From a virus: a DNA stretch of 41,037 bases. The notes beneath the pieces were generated by a model. That model was not told where the DNA came from, did not search any database, and worked only from the letters and a program-made list of their open reading frames with translations. The stretch is taken from the IMG/VR virus record IMGVR_UViG_3300042311_000434, positions 1 to 41,037 of that record; one strand, given 5' to 3'. This document shows, in pieces, positions 32,305 to 39,609 of this stretch. Position numbers and translations under genes: made by a program. Within the stretch, counting starts at the first letter, position 1. The number at the start of each line of letters is the position of its first letter.

Positions 32305-33455
32305 CATTTACCCGTTAAATTGTAACCCGTCTTACCAACCGGGGAGTAAACTATAACTTTATAATCTCCGGTTTTATTGTCAAACGGTGCCGTTACACTT
32401 GATGAAGTAATTGTGTAAACAACAAATTCTTTAACACCTTTACTATATAACGTTCTCAATTCTTCAACACCATTGTAAACTTCAGTTTCACCCATCTTCA
32501 TAAGTTCTTGGTCTGTTGGAATTTGTGTTACATTTGGAGAAAGTATTTGTCTCATTAAATCGTCAATACTCTTAACTTTAATAGTTACAACATTTGCACC
32601 ACTAACAGAAACAGTTTTGTTTAATTTTGTTAATTTTGATACATATAATGGAACATATTTAAAACTTGTATATTGGTGAGGTGCCGTCGCAACATATCCG
32701 GTATCCTGTTTAATACCACCCTTATTGTCAACAACAACCATCCTATCAGGAATACTTCCCGTACCAAAGGTTAATATACCAGCACCTTGTAAGTTAATAT
32801 CGGTTGTAACATAATTCGCAATAGCCGTTCCGGTTCCCGCAGTAATGGTCGCCTTCCAATTACAAATACTCGTCACATTATCAACCTGACCCGACCCCTG
32901 AATATCAAAAGTCACAAATTGTTCTTTACCGTATTGTTTGATTAATTGGGGATTCTGATTATCTCCCTTAGTTTTGTCATAAGGAGTTGTTCCTAATATA
33001 ACCTGACTAACATCCGCAGGTGATTTAATAACCAAAGTTCCATTTTTAATTAAATTCGGAAATAACTCTTGAAAATATTGTTTAACCGAATTTGCTCTTG
33101 CCAATGCCAAACTACCCTTAGTTTCAAAACCTTTTGGGTTTGTAACATTTGATTCCCCAGCACTGATATTAACAATAAATTGTTTACCACCACTGTTTTT
33201 AATAAATTCCTCAATTTTAGGTTTTAATGCCGCAATAGAATTTTTAACCACATCTGATTGGTATTCACCAAATTTAAATTGGTTCCCAACATTTTGTTTT
33301 GGAAATGATGTTGGTGTAGATGATTTAGTTGTTGAAACTCCACCCGATTGTTGACCGGACTGTTCTAAAGTTAAGTATTGTCTCTTTGTTGCTCCCTCGT
33401 GAAGATTTAATATTCTATTTCTCTCCTCACTCGATATCTCAAATAAATTATTCAT
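32301..33455 (-). CDS. OmpA-like-domain protein with packaged-protein-type leader
   Basis: 384 residues. The leader ISSEERNRILNLHEGATKRQ, then YLTLEQ, is nearly the same as that of the 31107 protein. Residues about 60-185 look OmpA C-terminal-like: a helix LKPKIEEFIKNSGG, the strand FIVNISAGESN, then GSLALARANSVKQYFQELF, equivalent to the R-A-x2-V helix of murein-binding OmpA domains. Residues 190-384 form a second beta-rich domain with strands such as FVVYTITSSSVTAPFD. OmpA-like domains bind diaminopimelate-type peptidoglycan. The gene has its own TATTTATA box. It is probably an internal virion or tail protein that interacts with the host cell wall during entry. Confidence 0.6.
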   Translation of the reverse strand: MNNLFEISSEERNRILNLHEGATKRQYLTLEQSGQQSGGVSTTKSSTPTSFPKQNVGNQFKFGEYQSDVVKNSIAALKPKIEEFIKNSGGKQFIVNISAGESNVTNPKGFETKGSLALARANSVKQYFQELFPNLIKNGTLVIKSPADVSQVILGTTPYDKTKGDNQNPQLIKQYGKEQFVTFDIQGSGQVDNVTSICNWKATITAGTGTAIANYVTTDINLQGAGILTFGTGSIPDRMVVVDNKGGIKQDTGYVATAPHQYTSFKYVPLYVSKLTKLNKTVSVSGANVVTIKVKSIDDLMRQILSPNVTQIPTDQELMKMGETEVYNGVEELRTLYSKGVKEFVVYTITSSSVTAPFDNKTGDYKVIVYSPVGKTGYNLTGKC

Positions 33456-33468
33456 AAATTTCTTTTTA

Positions 33469-33476
33469 TATAAATA
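33469..33476 (-). promoter_or_regulatory. Late-promoter-like TATTTATA motif
   Basis: TATTTATATAAAAAG on the minus strand, 13 bases before the ATG at 33455. Confidence 0.45.
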
Positions 33477-33485
33477 CCTCAGTTT

Positions 33486-34166
33486 CTATAAAACCTTATT
33501 AGATTTACGGATATTTTCCTCACCCCACATCGGTTGAAGATTATCCAAACACCAACATCTCATAAATTCCTCGTCTCCGATTTCTTTGATATTGAATGAT
33601 GATATAGGTAGTTTATGGTCTACGTGGAACTCACCGTAATTATCCCACGTCATTCCTTCCGTAAATTGTTTTTCTAAATGATTAATTAATTCCTCCGGAG
33701 TATATCCTAAAATATCAAAATAATGTCCGTTCTTTTCTACATTACTCTCCTTTAATACTTGATAGATTGCCGTTCTGAAATTGGAGATTAGTTTATAGAG
33801 GGGGTCAGTATCTTTACGATGTTTTTCATACTTACGTTTATATTCTCTATGTTTATCAATATTTTTTTCTCTCCATTTTTGATGGTAATCATTTAGACGG
33901 TCTCTATTATCTTTTTGCCAATCAGAAAAATATTGTAATCGTTTTTCTCTATTTTTAAGATAATGTCGTTTATCTGATTCAGATTTCCCACCCTTATATT
34001 TTCTACCGGAGATACCGACAATAGCACCATTTTCTTTTAATGTTCGTAACACAACTTGTTTGTTAATATTTAATTTTTCAGATATAGATGGAGAGCCTAA
34101 CATCTCATCATTATATAATCTCAAAATTTCATCAATAACTGATTTTTCTAATAGTATTTTCTTCAT
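33486..34166 (-). CDS. HNH endonuclease (free-standing, homing-type)
   Basis: 226 residues. The N-terminus (about 8-48) contains a helix-turn-helix-like segment (SPSISEKLNINKQVVLRTLK). A long basic Tyr/Arg/Lys-rich helix (about 65-120) probably grips DNA. The nuclease core is FHVDHKLPISSFN (HVDH at 181-184), then LDNLQPMWGEENIRKSNK, the N-x8-N-x3-K/N arrangement of HNH enzymes. Such genes spread as mobile elements and often sit next to conserved targets. Here it lies directly downstream of the major capsid gene, behind that gene's terminator, with its own late-type motif four bases before the ATG. Confidence 0.78.
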   Translation of the reverse strand: MKKILLEKSVIDEILRLYNDEMLGSPSISEKLNINKQVVLRTLKENGAIVGISGRKYKGGKSESDKRHYLKNREKRLQYFSDWQKDNRDRLNDYHQKWREKNIDKHREYKRKYEKHRKDTDPLYKLISNFRTAIYQVLKESNVEKNGHYFDILGYTPEELINHLEKQFTEGMTWDNYGEFHVDHKLPISSFNIKEIGDEEFMRCWCLDNLQPMWGEENIRKSNKVL

Positions 34167-34170
34167 ATAT

Positions 34171-34178
34171 TATAAATA
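34171..34178 (-). promoter_or_regulatory. Late-promoter-like TATTTATA motif
   Basis: TATTTATA on the minus strand ends four bases before the HNH gene ATG, one of the shortest spacings in the set. Confidence 0.4.
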
Positions 34179-34214
34179 CAACCATAAACTTGATTGTTTA
34201 CAAATATACATAAA

Positions 34215-34239
34215 AAAAAGGGACATATAGTCCCTTTTT
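34215..34239 (-). terminator. Rho-independent terminator after the capsid gene
   Basis: AAAAAGGGAC / GTCCCTTTTT, a perfect ten-base stem with loop ATATA, followed on the minus strand by a U-run. It closes the scaffold-capsid unit. Its loop and inner stem (GGACATATAGTCC) recur at 37834. Confidence 0.75.
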
Positions 34240-34261
34240 GTTAAATATTTTAAGATTTTGA

Positions 34262-36139
34262 TTATCTCAATTCTCTTAAATCGAATGTTCTAACACCATC
34301 TACAGTAATTCTGCCGTAAAATCTATTATTCACCATCTTTTTTGCGTAACGGGTCATAATACCTTTAATCGGTGTAAAGTTGAATGGGTTGTACATTGTT
34401 GGAGTTAATTGTAACGGTACATACGGTGCGTAGATGTAACCTGTGTCTAACAATGATGTTCCTTTGTGTCCAATTAACACTTGGTTAGCTGGGAAGTAAG
34501 GGTCACGGTAAACTTGGTAACGTCCTGCTAATGTTCCAACTCTTTCAATACCCATATTATATTGGTCTTGTTCAGGTGAAGCATTAGATACGTGGAAGTA
34601 CTCTAAATCGTCCATAATAGCAGAAACCTCAGAAGATACTACAATCCAGTTAGCTCCACCTCTTAAAGTAGATTTGTGGATTTGTGCTGACAATTGGTTA
34701 ATTGCAGTAATCAAAGTTTGGTTCCAATCTTTTTGTGTATAGTTTGTTGTTGCAGATATTCTTCTCCAACCATTGTAATCCCAACGTAAGTTCCACGCTG
34801 CACCTTTACGTAAATCTCTTAAGATTTCACGGTCGATTTCAGCCGCAACTTGTTCAGATAATAAAGCTGTTAATTCAGCTTCAGCATCGATGTTGTGGAA
34901 AGCCGCAACGTCTTGAGCTAACTCAGGAGACCATTGTGCTCTTAATTTTCTTTCTGTAACAGATACAGTAACTGAATCTAATTCGAAAGAAACCTCACCG
35001 ATTTTATCTTCAAATTCTAAGTTAGCATATCTTCTGTAAACAGCTTTGAAATCACCTGAAGCTAAAACTCCAATAGTTGTTCCTGTATACCCGTCTAAAG
35101 TCTCTCCACAAGAAGGACAAGTTGGACAAGATAAATCAACTTCTAAGTAGATGATTCCTTGAGGAGAACATACATCATTGTAAACACCACCATTACCTGT
35201 AGTAGGGAATGAAGTTCCACTTTGTTTGTTTAAGTTACTAACGATTCCTTGACCGTATTGTTGAGTAACAACTCTGAACAATAATGAATTTGGATTATCG
35301 TTAACATCTGTAATAACATTACAAGGAGATGTTTCAGCAGTCCACGCAGTTGCAGAATCACTGTAAATTCTTAAATCAGCTAAGAAAGTTTCAGTATCAA
35401 CTTCATTTCCATCAGGTCCGATTAATTTACCTGTACCTGCAGTTGTGAAACCTGATAATGCTACGATTACTTTTCTAATGTTTTTACCGTTGAATTGGTT
35501 AGTTAAAGCTGTACTATCAGCAACTACTAATTCTCCGTTAGACCAAACCATAACAACCGCAGTTTTAGTAACTGCTGACCATTGACCTTTAGAATAATCA
35601 AACAATCCTGGAGGGTCTAATTGACCTTCTGAACCTTCGTAGAATAAATCATAAAGATTTTTCTTGAAAGCGTTTGCTCCTGTGTAACCTGCGTTAGCTT
35701 GAGCCTCAGCAGCTGTTAATCCGTCAACCGCTCCAACTGGACCTTGGTGAGTTCCACCACCAACATAATCATTTGCAGGTGTTGGTGCAGTGTAATCTGC
35801 ATAACCTTGAATTTTAGGTACGAAGAAGAACAATTTACCGATTGGTAAGTTCATAGCTTGTACAGATACGATTTCATTCGCTAATAATTTTGAGAATACT
35901 CTTCTTACGATAGGAAATACAACAGTTTCGAATGAACCTGATGAACCATCTGAAGTAGCTTCGTTAATCAAGAAAGACGCTTGGTTCTCATATAATTGAG
36001 CTACGTTTTCTCTTAAGTGACCTTTAAGGCCTTCTAGGAATCCTAATTTATCCCATTTGTTGATTGTGTCTTCTTTAATAACTTTCAAGTGTTTTAACCC
36101 GATGTTACCAACTAGACCTGATTCTAATAATGCTCCCAT
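34262..36139 (-). CDS. 23: Major capsid protein, T4 gp23-like
   Basis: 625 residues (T4 gp23 is 521). The N-terminal 60 residues form a helical delta-type region. FLINEATSDGSSG gives a gp21-type cleavage site after E60 (I-N-E then A), followed by VVFPIVRRVFSKLLANEIVS and VQAMNLPIGKLFFFVPKIQGY, close to the gp23 VRR...VQPMNSPTGQVF landmarks. The C-terminal half keeps the HK97-type elements (DKIGEVSFELDSVTV, AQWSPELAQDVAAFHNIDAEAEL, YFHVSNASPE). An extra region of about 100 residues (about 240-350) carries CPTCPSCG, a possible insertion or Ig-like domain. It follows the scaffold gene by 31 bases, with no own late motif. It forms the hexameric capsid lattice. Confidence 0.92.
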   Translation of the reverse strand: MGALLESGLVGNIGLKHLKVIKEDTINKWDKLGFLEGLKGHLRENVAQLYENQASFLINEATSDGSSGSFETVVFPIVRRVFSKLLANEIVSVQAMNLPIGKLFFFVPKIQGYADYTAPTPANDYVGGGTHQGPVGAVDGLTAAEAQANAGYTGANAFKKNLYDLFYEGSEGQLDPPGLFDYSKGQWSAVTKTAVVMVWSNGELVVADSTALTNQFNGKNIRKVIVALSGFTTAGTGKLIGPDGNEVDTETFLADLRIYSDSATAWTAETSPCNVITDVNDNPNSLLFRVVTQQYGQGIVSNLNKQSGTSFPTTGNGGVYNDVCSPQGIIYLEVDLSCPTCPSCGETLDGYTGTTIGVLASGDFKAVYRRYANLEFEDKIGEVSFELDSVTVSVTERKLRAQWSPELAQDVAAFHNIDAEAELTALLSEQVAAEIDREILRDLRKGAAWNLRWDYNGWRRISATTNYTQKDWNQTLITAINQLSAQIHKSTLRGGANWIVVSSEVSAIMDDLEYFHVSNASPEQDQYNMGIERVGTLAGRYQVYRDPYFPANQVLIGHKGTSLLDTGYIYAPYVPLQLTPTMYNPFNFTPIKGIMTRYAKKMVNNRFYGRITVDGVRTFDLRELR

Positions 36140-36170
36140 TTTTTTGGTTTTTATTAATTTTAATTTATTT

Positions 36171-37709
36171 TTATTTTATTTTTGACATTAAGTCTTTCAT
36201 TCTCAAGAACTGTGGATTCTCATATGTTTTAGATTCAATTAAGTTAACTGCTCCCGTAGACGGTGATTTAGCAATTGTTCTTTCGATTGACTCGTTCATA
36301 TTTTGAACTTTAGAGTTACCTGACAATTCGTTTTTAACGACTTGATATAAACTTTTAGATTCTTTAATAGTTTCAACACCATCAAATCTTCTTAAAATGT
36401 TAATTTTTTCTTGTTTTGATGTTGAATGTTCAGTGAACAAACGTGTAGCGTAAGCCAAGTTTGAGTTGAAAATTGCAACCTCATTTAATTTATTTCTAAA
36501 AATATTAAGTGCTTTTCTGTACTCCTCATTTTTTTCTCTAAGAACTTTTAGTTCAGAGTTAGAAGTATTTTCTTTAATCGCGGTATTAAAGCTTGAATGA
36601 GCTCTTGGTTTTGGTAAACCACCTTTTCTAAAGTTAGACCCTGCACCTAAAGTACGTGAAGCCTCTTTTGTCTCTTCTTTTTTACCTTCAACTTTTTTAG
36701 CCATTGGTTTCATAGTTGACGATTCTTTTGTTTCAGTTTTTTTAACCATTGAGTTTTTACCCAATTTACTTCCTGAGTTTTCACCTTCTTTGTATTCAAA
36801 TTTAGGTTTACCTGTTCCCATAGTTTTGTCACCTTGTTTCATTTTTGTTTTGAATCCGGTACCTTGGTTAGGTTTTGCATCGTATTTGAATTTTGGACTT
36901 CCCATTCCAACACCTTTAGGTTTGATAGACATTTTTTTAGATTCCATAACAGGGTCCATATAATCTTCTTCCATATCGTAAGAATCATCTTCATCCATAT
37001 CAATGTATTCAGAATCATCTTCATCCATTTCGATTTCATAAACGATTTCGTCCATTTCATCTTCTTCTAAGTCTTCAGATTCGTCATCAGTACCGAACAT
37101 TCTTTCAACGATAGATTCGATAGATTCTTCATCCATTTCTTCTTCGTCCATTTCGTCCCAAGACTCTTCCATATCAAACATTCCAATGTCTTCACCTTCT
37201 TCACCTTCACCAACAATCATATACTCTTTTCCAGTTTCTTCATCTTTAAGGTGAGTGTTTCCTTTGTCGTCTTTAGTAACAACAATGTTATCATCCGGTC
37301 CCATAAGTTGAAATACTCTTAGTACTTCTTCATCGTCAGCATCAGTTAAGTCGATAGTATCTTCTTCGTCATCCATATCTTCTTCGTCATCGAAGTCCAT
37401 ATCAATTTCTTCGTCGTCACCATCTTCTTCTGTGTCGTCCATATCATCAGTATCCATTTCATCCTCTTCTTCGTCTGAATCATCACCCATATCAATATCG
37501 GCAATATCATCAGAACCCATAGGTTCATCCATTTCAACGTCATCGGTTTCAATCTCATCATCTTGTTCAGATAAAGATTCTTTTACTAGGTCTTTGATTT
37601 CTTGTTTCATTGTAGAAGCAAGTATTCCTTTTGCGTTCTCAGCTACCGCTTCTTCCAAATTTTTCATTTGGATGATAGCCTCTTCAACTAAAGATTTTTC
37701 TTTTGCCAT
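36171..37709 (-). CDS. 22: Prohead scaffold/core protein, gp22-like
   Basis: 512 residues. Residues about 45-255 are extraordinarily acidic (runs of Asp and Glu). This is followed by a basic Lys/Gly/Ser-rich region (about 258-385) and helical C-terminal segments (LKVLREKNEEYRKALNIFRN). Several (L/I)xE sites (for example LVE, LEE near the N-terminus) would allow digestion by the prohead protease. Length is about twice that of T4 gp22, but position (between gp21 and gp23), acidity and coiled C-terminus fit the scaffold role. It has two late-type motifs upstream and shares a unit with the capsid gene. Confidence 0.75.
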   Translation of the reverse strand: MAKEKSLVEEAIIQMKNLEEAVAENAKGILASTMKQEIKDLVKESLSEQDDEIETDDVEMDEPMGSDDIADIDMGDDSDEEEDEMDTDDMDDTEEDGDDEEIDMDFDDEEDMDDEEDTIDLTDADDEEVLRVFQLMGPDDNIVVTKDDKGNTHLKDEETGKEYMIVGEGEEGEDIGMFDMEESWDEMDEEEMDEESIESIVERMFGTDDESEDLEEDEMDEIVYEIEMDEDDSEYIDMDEDDSYDMEEDYMDPVMESKKMSIKPKGVGMGSPKFKYDAKPNQGTGFKTKMKQGDKTMGTGKPKFEYKEGENSGSKLGKNSMVKKTETKESSTMKPMAKKVEGKKEETKEASRTLGAGSNFRKGGLPKPRAHSSFNTAIKENTSNSELKVLREKNEEYRKALNIFRNKLNEVAIFNSNLAYATRLFTEHSTSKQEKINILRRFDGVETIKESKSLYQVVKNELSGNSKVQNMNESIERTIAKSPSTGAVNLIESKTYENPQFLRMKDLMSKIK

Positions 37710-37731
37710 TGTTTTTATATTGTTTTTAATA

Positions 37732-37739
37732 TATAAATA
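37732..37739 (-). promoter_or_regulatory. Late-promoter-like TATTTATA motif (proximal)
   Basis: TATTTATATATTAAAAAC on the minus strand, 22 bases before the scaffold ATG. It probably drives scaffold and capsid genes. Confidence 0.5.
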
Positions 37740-37798
37740 TCTCCCAATATGAAAAAAGTTTAAATTAAACTCAATTCACATAGGGGTTTTTATACATT

Positions 37799-37806
37799 CA
37801 TAAATA
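37799..37806 (-). promoter_or_regulatory. Late-promoter-like TATTTATG motif (distal)
   Basis: A one-base variant between the 37831 terminator and the scaffold gene. If active it would make the scaffold-capsid unit the only doubly promoted one here. Confidence 0.35.
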
Positions 37807-37830
37807 TCACCATAAAATAAAAAGCATAAA

Positions 37831-37855
37831 AAAAGAGGACATATAGTCCTCTTTT
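37831..37855 (-). terminator. Rho-independent terminator before the scaffold-capsid unit
   Basis: AAAAGAGGAC / GTCCTCTTTT, perfect ten-base stem, loop ATATA, U-run on the minus strand. It ends the gp21/DUF4494-like unit. Confidence 0.75.
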
Positions 37856-37875
37856 GTTTAATAATTAAAATTTAA

Positions 37876-38085
37876 TTACTCAATTACTTCGTCGATTTTA
37901 CTCTCAACAATTGCTGTGATTCTCCACTCCATTGTGTAATGTTCAAAAACTTTAGTAACTTTCGCCTCAACGTCAGTAGGGTTATAACCACTTACTAATT
38001 TTTCTTCTCTCATTTTTTTAATCTTTCCTGACGCCTCATCAACTGAGTCTAAGGTAACTTTTGCGATAAAATACTTTTCTTCCAT
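37876..38085 (-). CDS. Small DUF4494-like protein
   Basis: 69 residues: YFIAKVTLDSVDEASGKIKK, EEKLVSGYNPTDVEAKVTKV, then MEWRITAIVESKIDEVIE. The strand / G-K-x-K-K / Y-x-x-T-x-x-E-A / C-terminal strand pattern recalls DUF4494, small proteins found in Bacteroidota and their phages; I rely on memory for this. It lies between the prohead protease and the scaffold gene, 14 bases after the protease stop, and is closed by a terminator. Its role is unknown. The position would suit a prohead core component like T4 gp67 or gp68, but the sequence is not obviously similar. Confidence 0.5.
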   Translation of the reverse strand: MEEKYFIAKVTLDSVDEASGKIKKMREEKLVSGYNPTDVEAKVTKVFEHYTMEWRITAIVESKIDEVIE

Positions 38086-38099
38086 TTTTTGTTATTAAT

Positions 38100-38825
38100 T
38101 TAGTATCCCAAATAATCGTTTAATTTTTTCATTAAGTCAAGCGATTTATTTCCGGAATCTCCAACGTGTCTTTCAACACTCATTTTTTTCTCTTCTTCTA
38201 AGTTCTCATCATATAGATGTTTGTCGTCTTTATTTAAGAATAGGTACGCTCCCGGAGTTGAAGGTGACGATACTAAATCAAAACAAATTAATTCAAAATC
38301 ATCCTGTACTTCATTTTGTTCCCCAATTTTTTTAAGTGACCCTACACCTCTTGAGGATATTCCTAACGTAACTCCTTGTCTAAGATAGTTTGCTGCTAAA
38401 TCCCCTTTAGTTGAACAGATTCCACTTTCGTGAAATCCCGGAGATGTAAGTAATTTTATTTTACCCATCAATACATTTCCTTCCCACCATACTTCGGTGA
38501 TTGCGTGAGACACTCTATCTAAATCGATTAGAGATGATTCCGGGTGATTTAACTCGGAAAGGGCGGTACCCTTTTTAATCATTTTTTTATAGTTTTCGGC
38601 CTCTCTTTTTAATATACGTTCAGGGTATAATCTACCATTTCTATTTGGGGTATTATATTTTTGTAATACAGCATAGAATTCAAATGGTTTAGAGTGGTCT
38701 AACGTTTCGTTAGATTCTCTAATTAAGGTTTCATTACGAGTATCATTTGGGTTAACATAACCTGCGTCGTACTCAACTAATATACCTTTTCCTGATTCAC
38801 TTGGTTGTAATATTCTTAAATTCAT
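38100..38825 (-). CDS. 21: Prohead protease, gp21-like serine protease
   Basis: 241 residues. Landmarks: PFEFYAVLQKYNTPNRNGRL and YPERILKREAENYK near the N-terminus, LNHPES with catalytic H94, ITEVWWEGNVLMGKIKLL, and LGISSRGVGSL with nucleophile S157 or S158. The His-Ser order and segments match T4 gp21 and related prohead proteases. It matures the head by cutting capsid, scaffold and packaged proteins at (L/I)xE sites. Several proteins in this window carry such sites. The gene has its own TATTTATA box and precedes the DUF4494-like and scaffold genes, as in T4-type late modules. Confidence 0.9.
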   Translation of the reverse strand: MNLRILQPSESGKGILVEYDAGYVNPNDTRNETLIRESNETLDHSKPFEFYAVLQKYNTPNRNGRLYPERILKREAENYKKMIKKGTALSELNHPESSLIDLDRVSHAITEVWWEGNVLMGKIKLLTSPGFHESGICSTKGDLAANYLRQGVTLGISSRGVGSLKKIGEQNEVQDDFELICFDLVSSPSTPGAYLFLNKDDKHLYDENLEEEKKMSVERHVGDSGNKSLDLMKKLNDYLGY

Positions 38826-38840
38826 TTTGAATGTTTTATT

Positions 38841-38848
38841 TATAAATA
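38841..38848 (-). promoter_or_regulatory. Late-promoter-like TATTTATA motif
   Basis: TATTTATAAATAAAAC on the minus strand, 15 bases before the prohead protease ATG, immediately next to the stop of the upstream gene. Confidence 0.5.
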
Positions 38849-39319
38849 TTAAACATTCTCGGTTTGTAACGATTCTTCTTCTATTTTGCTCTTTTTAGTT
38901 AAATAAAAATTAAAATATTCATTTTTTGTAAAATTGGTTTTAAAAATTTGTTTTGTAATTTCTTGTAGTGTATTTTTTAGTTCTACACCTTTGATATCTA
39001 AACCTTCTTCTTGTAGGTAGAAATTTATTTCAAGATTCATAAAGGATTTTTTTCCTATATTAAGACCACTTGAACGTAAATCTAAATCGACAATAAATTT
39101 ATCTGTGAAGATTTTTTTATCAATTGTTTTGTAAATTGAATGTTTGACACCTCGACTTAGGTTTAGGACGACTCTTGTCCAATTTTCGGATTCTTCTATT
39201 GGTTCCACCCACGTTTGGATGTTTAAGTATAGAGATTTGAGGTTTATGGAATCGACTGTTCCGTAGATAACTTTGGCGGTTTTAAAACCGGTTAGTTGAG
39301 AGGTTTTCCCCTTTTTCAT
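38849..39319 (-). CDS. Hypothetical protein
   Basis: 156 residues. A beta-rich N-terminal part (AKVIYGTVDSINLKSLYLNI, then WVEPIEESENWTRVVLNLS) is followed by SFMNLEINFYLQEEGLDIKG and a Lys/Asn-rich C-terminal helix. Strand patterns and size suit a small virion component, such as a decoration or neck protein. It diverges from the bS21 gene across an 86-base gap holding a hairpin, and its stop abuts the late-type motif of the protease gene. I do not recognise a family. Confidence 0.5.
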   Translation of the reverse strand: MKKGKTSQLTGFKTAKVIYGTVDSINLKSLYLNIQTWVEPIEESENWTRVVLNLSRGVKHSIYKTIDKKIFTDKFIVDLDLRSSGLNIGKKSFMNLEINFYLQEEGLDIKGVELKNTLQEITKQIFKTNFTKNEYFNFYLTKKSKIEEESLQTENV

Positions 39320-39335
39320 TAATTTTCATATTATT

Positions 39336-39367
39336 CCCGTTTATTTTTTAAAATAATAGGGGTTTTT
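39336..39367 (+). other. Hairpin with T-run in the bS21 leader region
   Basis: CCC-GT-TTATTTT and AAAATAA-TA-GGGG can pair around a two-base loop, followed by TTTTT. No plus-strand gene ends just upstream, so it is not an ordinary operon terminator. It could be an attenuator in the bS21 leader, or chance pairing in AT-rich DNA. GGTTTT can alternatively pair with AAAACT further down. Confidence 0.3.
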
Positions 39368-39391
39368 AGTGGTAATGTCAAAACTTTTTTG

Positions 39392-39398
39392 TAGGAGG
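39392..39398 (+). promoter_or_regulatory. Strong Shine-Dalgarno sequence of the bS21 gene
   Basis: TAGGAGG ends seven bases before the ATG at 39406, the ideal distance. I found no comparable sequence upstream of other starts here, where leaders are A/T-rich, as usual in Flavobacteriia. It decides the start at 39406 over the in-frame ATG at 39415, which would be 16 bases away. Confidence 0.8.
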
Positions 39399-39405
39399 AA
39401 GATAT

Positions 39406-39609
39406 ATGTTATATATGATAATAGTAAAATTAAATAACAACATTACGATTGAGAAGGCCTTAAAACTTTATAAAAGTAAAGTTATTAAGACACGTCAAAG
39501 TGGGGAACTTTTTAAAAGAAAGGAATTTGTTAAAAAATCTGTTATTAAAAGAGCTGAACTTTCTAAGGCTAAGTATGTCCAAAAAAAGTTCAAGTCCGAT
39601 AATGATTAA
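39406..39609 (+). CDS. rpsU: Ribosomal protein bS21 homologue
   Basis: 67 residues. MIIVKLNNNITIEKALKLYK, then KTRQSGELFKRKEFVKKS and VIKRAELSKAKYVQKKF, follow bS21 of Bacteroidota closely: M-x-I-x-V, IxxALKxYKxK, ELxxRxxFxKxSVxKRAxxxKAxYxQ. The tyrosine in AKYVQ matches the bS21 Tyr reported to stack near the anti-Shine-Dalgarno in Flavobacterium johnsoniae ribosomes (Tyr54 if counted from the second Met). bS21 binds the small-subunit platform and affects initiation. The gene is alone on the plus strand inside the capsid-assembly block. Its stop codon overlaps the stop of the convergent 39606 gene. Expression in the infected cell could alter which mRNAs are translated. Confidence 0.85.
   Translation: MLYMIIVKLNNNITIEKALKLYKSKVIKTRQSGELFKRKEFVKKSVIKRAELSKAKYVQKKFKSDND

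Noticed and set aside
37346-37752. Frames opposite the acidic scaffold region, rich in Ser/Ile or Met/Trp
   Set aside because: They mirror GAT/GAA repeat codons of the scaffold gene; no start signals or independent features.
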